A DNA stretch of 64,000 bases from Lasiosphaeria ovina. Taxonomy: Eukaryota; Ascomycota; Sordariomycetes; Sordariales; Lasiosphaeriaceae. Every line of letters begins with the position of its first letter. The first letter of the stretch is position 1. A program made the position numbers and the translations under genes. The notes below the pieces were generated by a model. The model did not search any database and was not told the origin of the DNA. It saw nothing but the letters and a program-made list of their open reading frames with translations. This document shows positions 60,470-64,000 of this stretch, piece after piece. The DNA is taken from positions 186,001-250,000 of the forward strand of contig JAULSN010000013.1 of NCBI GenBank assembly GCA_033439765.1. Direction: 5' to 3'.

Positions 60470-61589
60470 ATGGCGGTGACTATCTGAGATGCGATCAGCG
60501 TTGCCGAGCTTGGGTCCATGAACGTAGGCCACTTCGACGACGACCACAACCTGCGGACGCTATTCCAGGTCAACCGCACATTCTACAGCCTCGCGTCGCC
60601 GTTGGTTTGTGATTATCTTCGGCTACCCCGGGGCTCCCTTGATCTTGGCGCGCGAACCGAGCCCTTCTCCGAGCCCTCGTCGACAGAACGGTTGACGCAA
60701 TTACGATTCACGCGCACTCTTCGTCTCACTGCATACGATGCTGCCCCCGAACTTAGAAACTATTTGATGGGCATAGATATCTTGAAATATCAGGCTTCGT
60801 ATCGTTTGGGTCATCAATTCCAATACGGCGTGGTGGAGGCGTTTAAGCGTGGCGCCCAACTAGTGGACACCGTATTCCGCACACTTGAGCAGTATCTGAG
60901 TCAAACACCCTGCCTTCTCAATCTCTCGGCCAGAATATGCCTTGTTTCTTTAACATCATCTTACTTCTGCAACTTTACTGCCCGCCCATTGAGTCGATCC
61001 GCCTGACTGGGACTACCAACGACGACGAAGGACTTGACGTAGCCTCGTGCGACGAGCATCTCACCTCCACCCCCACGCACGAGGTTGAAATGGCATGTCG
61101 GTTTCTTCGAAAGATTATCACGGGAACAGGTGGCTGGCAGTACCTACATTCGACTTTCCTAACCTCACGGTGCTCTCTCTGTCCGGTATCCAGTTGCACG
61201 AGCCAACATCTCCATCTGGAGCTGGGGACATCAGCCCCATTGTTTCCATGTTGAAGGCTTCCCCCAACCTCAGGTGCCTTCAACTATCACAGGGTGAGAA
61301 ATTTATTGACGTCTTTCCCTCAAACCGTCTCGTCTCTGAGCACCCAACCCATGATAAAATCGTAGGCCTGGCACCTGACATCAACTACCCTGCTTTTGCC
61401 GTAGTAAATTCGGTCTTTTGGATGGAGCCGCCCATGCATCTCATCCTTGCCCTAGCAAAGCACCCTAGCTTGAACCAGGATATAACCCACACCCAAATTT
61501 GCAGTGACCTGTATCACCGGGCCAGCTTTGTAGCCTCAATGAAGGTCGCCGTGATGAAGAAAAACATCTTCAGAATTCTCAGAAATTGA
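60470..61589 (+). pseudogene. F-box/LRR-like gene, broken
   Basis: The frame at 60518-61006 begins like an F-box end (NLRTLFQVNRTFYSLASPLVC, then LRLPRGSLD). It is lost near 60940, where another frame carries PPIESIRLTGTTNDDEG. From about 61130 a third frame reads VPTFDFPNLTVLSLSGIQL and SMLKASPNLRCLQLSQGE, leucine-rich-repeat-like, to a stop at 61589. No clear GT-AG introns connect the three frames, so frameshifts are the simplest account. An unrecognised intron or two remain possible. F-box proteins bridge Skp1 to substrates for ubiquitination. Confidence 0.5.
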
Positions 61590-62745
61590 AGAATATCCTA
61601 TTTAGGAAGGTGACCATAACTCAGGCCAAATCGTTCAAAAATACAGTCTTCTTAAATTCAACACGAATTCTAGTTAAAGTAGGGCCAGTCAGGGTATAGA
61701 CTTACAGAGTTGGTTGCGGGCTCCCACAAAAGTATCGTAAATAAGGCGGAAAATGCAGCAACAATATTGCCAGTCACCAGGCATACAAATTATGTGCTCG
61801 GCGCCGGCGAGGGAGGTGGAGAAAGAGTACTCACCTGGATTAACGAGAGTTGAAAATAGCTTTATTCGCCTTAGCGGCCGTTGTAGGAAAATTGTCATAT
61901 TTTACTGAGGTCAACACTTTGGTCGAGGTTCAACCGGTAAGGACCCCCCCCCCCCCCCCCCCCCCCCTCTCTTCTGAATAGCTTCATAGTTCAACAAGGT
62001 CGACCCTGTCATAGTGTGGGCTAGTTGCATGGCTAGTTGCGTTGAAAGTGGGCATTTTTTCCAACGCACTCGGCTGCGTTTCGCACGCTTGCAACTCCAT
62101 ACACTCCCAAATCACCTGCTTCGAACCAAAATGCAGCACTCTCGGCGGTAGCAGACGCTCTTGGGTGATCCATGCCCGGCTTACGAGAGGCTCTGTTCAT
62201 AGCCTTTGCCAAGGAGGGAAAGTTGAAGTTACGTAAAATCTACGGATGTTTTACTACGCTAATGGAGCTCGATACGATGCTAATAATTAGTAAGATCGGC
62301 GCCCGAATATCCTAAATTGGCATATTACTGTACAAGGAGTATTCAAGGAAGCAGAAAAGCAGTGATTAAAGCCAGGTACTGTACGCGGGAACTTCACCAT
62401 AATCTGGCTTAGTGACTCTCTAATATACGATTTGGCTATCACAGGTACCTTCGACACAAATAAATTCCCTCCTTAACCTGCCGTAGCTATCCTGTGTTAC
62501 TGGGTAAGAAATGCCGAAATAGTCGCCGGGATCGTCGGGACAAGCGGCAGTGAAGCAGGACCGGCTGGACCGGCAACCAGTGCCGACAGCTCCACATGAT
62601 GCATGCATTAAAAGGCAAGGCACCATGTATGTCCTTTTGGCAACGGTCGTTGTGCTGTATGTAGATCAACGTCAGGGAAGGGAAAACAGGCCTTTCAGAA
62701 AATAAGTAACGTTAGGGCCACAGAAAGAAACAAATATCCCAAGCC
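61590..62745. other. Intergenic
   Basis: Contains the poly-C tract at 61944-61967; otherwise no supportable gene. Confidence 0.5.
61944..61967. repeat. Poly-C homopolymer
   Basis: About 24 consecutive C, followed by TCTCTTCT. Exact length may be affected by sequencing. Confidence 0.9.
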
Positions 62746-63654
62746 ATGTTACCAGCGCTGTTCCTTTTAGGTACGTGGGATTGGGGTGAATCCCCGCTCT
62801 CTATTACACTCTGCAGACGGCAGATAAACTAACATGTCAGTCACAAAGCCTTCGCCGCCGGCGCACATGCATCCCCCGCGTTGGGGGCCATGCATGCGTC
62901 ATCTGTGGCCGGGGGCATGCCGCTGCGCATCCTCGCGCTGGGCGACTCGATCACCTGGGGGTACAACGACCCGCGCAACGCGTCGTACCGCCGCGACCTC
63001 GAGTGCCTGCTGCACACGCACGGCAACGCCGTGTCCATGGCCGGGTCCGTCGCGCACGGCGACTGGCCCGACAACGCCAGCGACGCCTTCGTCTACCACA
63101 CCATCGCCCAGATCCGCGCCGCCGCCGCCCCCGAGCTCACCGCCTCCCCCTCCCAATGCCCCGGTCCCAGCCGCCCCAACGTCGTCCTCGTCCACGCCGG
63201 CACCGTCGACTTCGTGCTGGGCGGCCCCGCCAACGCCACCGCCGCGCCAGGCCACCTGTACACGCTGCTCGACGGCGCCGCCGCGCACAACCCGCGCGCG
63301 CTGCTCGTCGTGGCGCGCCTGATCCCCAACGCCAACGCCACCGTCAACGCCCGCATCGCGCGCTTCAACGCCGCCCTGCCGGCCGTCGTCGCCAAGCTGC
63401 GCCACAGCTCGCGCAACGTCGTGCTGGCCGACATTGCCCGCGGCGTCACGGCCACGGCCAAACACTTGTCAGATGGCACGCACCCTAATGCTGAAGGCTC
63501 GGCGCTCATGGCAAAGAACTGGCGCGCTGCGCTGCTGGACGCGGGTGAAAGGGGCTTGATCGCGCCGCCTGAGTGCCGTGCGGGCTTTGAGGACCGTGGT
63601 GCGACGGCGCTGGGCAAGGGTGGGAGGTGTGATTTTAGCTGGCCTGCTGCTTGA
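62746..63654 (+). CDS. Secreted SGNH/GDSL hydrolase
   Basis: The main frame starts without a suitable ATG upstream of GDSI. Joining a 25-nt exon (62746-62770, MLPALFLL) across an intron at 62771-62848 (GTACGT donor, AACTAAC branch, AAAG acceptor) gives MLPALFLLAFAAGAHASPAL, an ideal signal peptide, and a 276-residue product. The AAG acceptor is unusual, and a CAG eight bases earlier is out of frame, so this start is a proposal; the ATGs at 62890 and 62920 are alternatives. Block I is GDSITWGY with Ser42, and the C-terminal DGTHPN supplies Asp217 and His220. Block III reads HAGTVD, lacking the usual Asn of GTND. N-glycosylation sequons are frequent (NASY, NATV). A secreted carbohydrate or lipid esterase is likely. 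Confidence 0.82.
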
Positions 63655-64000
63655 GGTTTTTTTCGCAGTCGTCTCCTGAGGAATAGGGGTGAGTGGGCGA
63701 AGCGGGATGGTTTGCATTGGCATGGCCATGGCACGGTTGGTCATCCAAGCGATTACGATCAATTAGCCGTAAGAAATGATTTGAGTGAAGAAGATGATGC
63801 TGGAATAATAATCAGTAACTCAGGGCAATGGGCAATAAAGGGGTTATTTTTTTATACTTCATAATTAATCTAGTCTGGTTTCTTTGCCTTTCCTTGGCCA
63901 ACTCACTTTTTATCAATTTATCAAAAAGGACGACAAATTTTAGCTTGGCACTCAACTTCCTTTTGTACCCATGTCGAAGGCAAAAACCTAAATAATAGTC
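63655..64000. other. 3' flank of the GDSL gene
   Basis: AT-rich terminal region with no frame to support. Confidence 0.5.

Noticed and set aside
62834..63322. Plus-strand Pro/Thr/Arg-rich frame opening at ATG 62834
   Set aside because: It is a shadow of the GDSL gene in another frame; GC-rich third positions keep such frames open.

Overview
The window reads as nuclear DNA of a filamentous ascomycete (Pezizomycotina, probably a sordariomycete). The evidence is a dense set of short spliceosomal introns (mostly 49-144 nt; GTRNGT donors, CTNAC-type branch sites, YAG acceptors) and the gene families present: a highly reducing polyketide synthase, HET-domain proteins, a NACHT-ankyrin STAND protein, an FSH1 hydrolase, a DUF6536 membrane protein and degenerate transposons. 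Exon structures were assembled by hand. In every multi-exon model called intact, the summed exon length is a whole number of codons and the joins rebuild known family motifs.

Layout. 1-2.1 kb holds no convincing gene. 2.1-3.6 kb (-) is a BBE-type FAD oxidoreductase with one 63-nt intron. 4.7-7.9 kb (-) is a 1037-residue orphan protein in three exons. 8.7-10.9 kb (+) is an intact HET protein. 12.2-13.6 kb (+) is a second HET protein that looks truncated. 14.5-15.5 kb (-) is an orphan protein. 15.5-25.1 kb is repeat-derived: a broken RecQ-like helicase (+) converging on a spliced DUF6589-like protein (-), an 18-bp inverted repeat, and a Mutator-like transposase tail. 25.7-26.7 kb (+) is a GNAT-like protein. 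At 26.9 kb (-) lies a tRNA-Leu-like gene with a large intron. 27-31 kb is essentially gene-free and contains a 45-nt inverted repeat and a (TG)n microsatellite.

31-47 kb is the candidate metabolic locus. It has a DUF6536 polytopic membrane protein (-), an FSH1/LovG-like serine hydrolase (-) and, after a 2.9-kb gap, a 14-exon KS-AT-DH-MT-ER-KR-ACP polyketide synthase (+) of 2745 residues. The synthase has no release domain, so the hydrolase is the natural candidate for product release. No pathway transcription factor, P450 or dedicated transporter was recognised, so any cluster here is minimal.

48.3-52.1 kb (+) is a NACHT-ankyrin STAND protein with near-identical ankyrin repeats. 52.3-54.9 kb (-) encodes a small secreted protein and a surface protein with a duplicated eight-cysteine module and an in-frame hexanucleotide repeat. 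56.0-56.6 kb (-) is a short-LID nucleoside monophosphate kinase. 58.6-59.9 kb (+) is an adiponectin receptor/haemolysin III-type 7-TM protein in five exons. 60.5-61.6 kb (+) is a broken F-box/LRR-like gene. 62.7-63.7 kb (+) is a secreted SGNH/GDSL hydrolase. Overall the window mixes housekeeping genes with accessory material (allorecognition-type genes, secondary metabolism, dead transposons).
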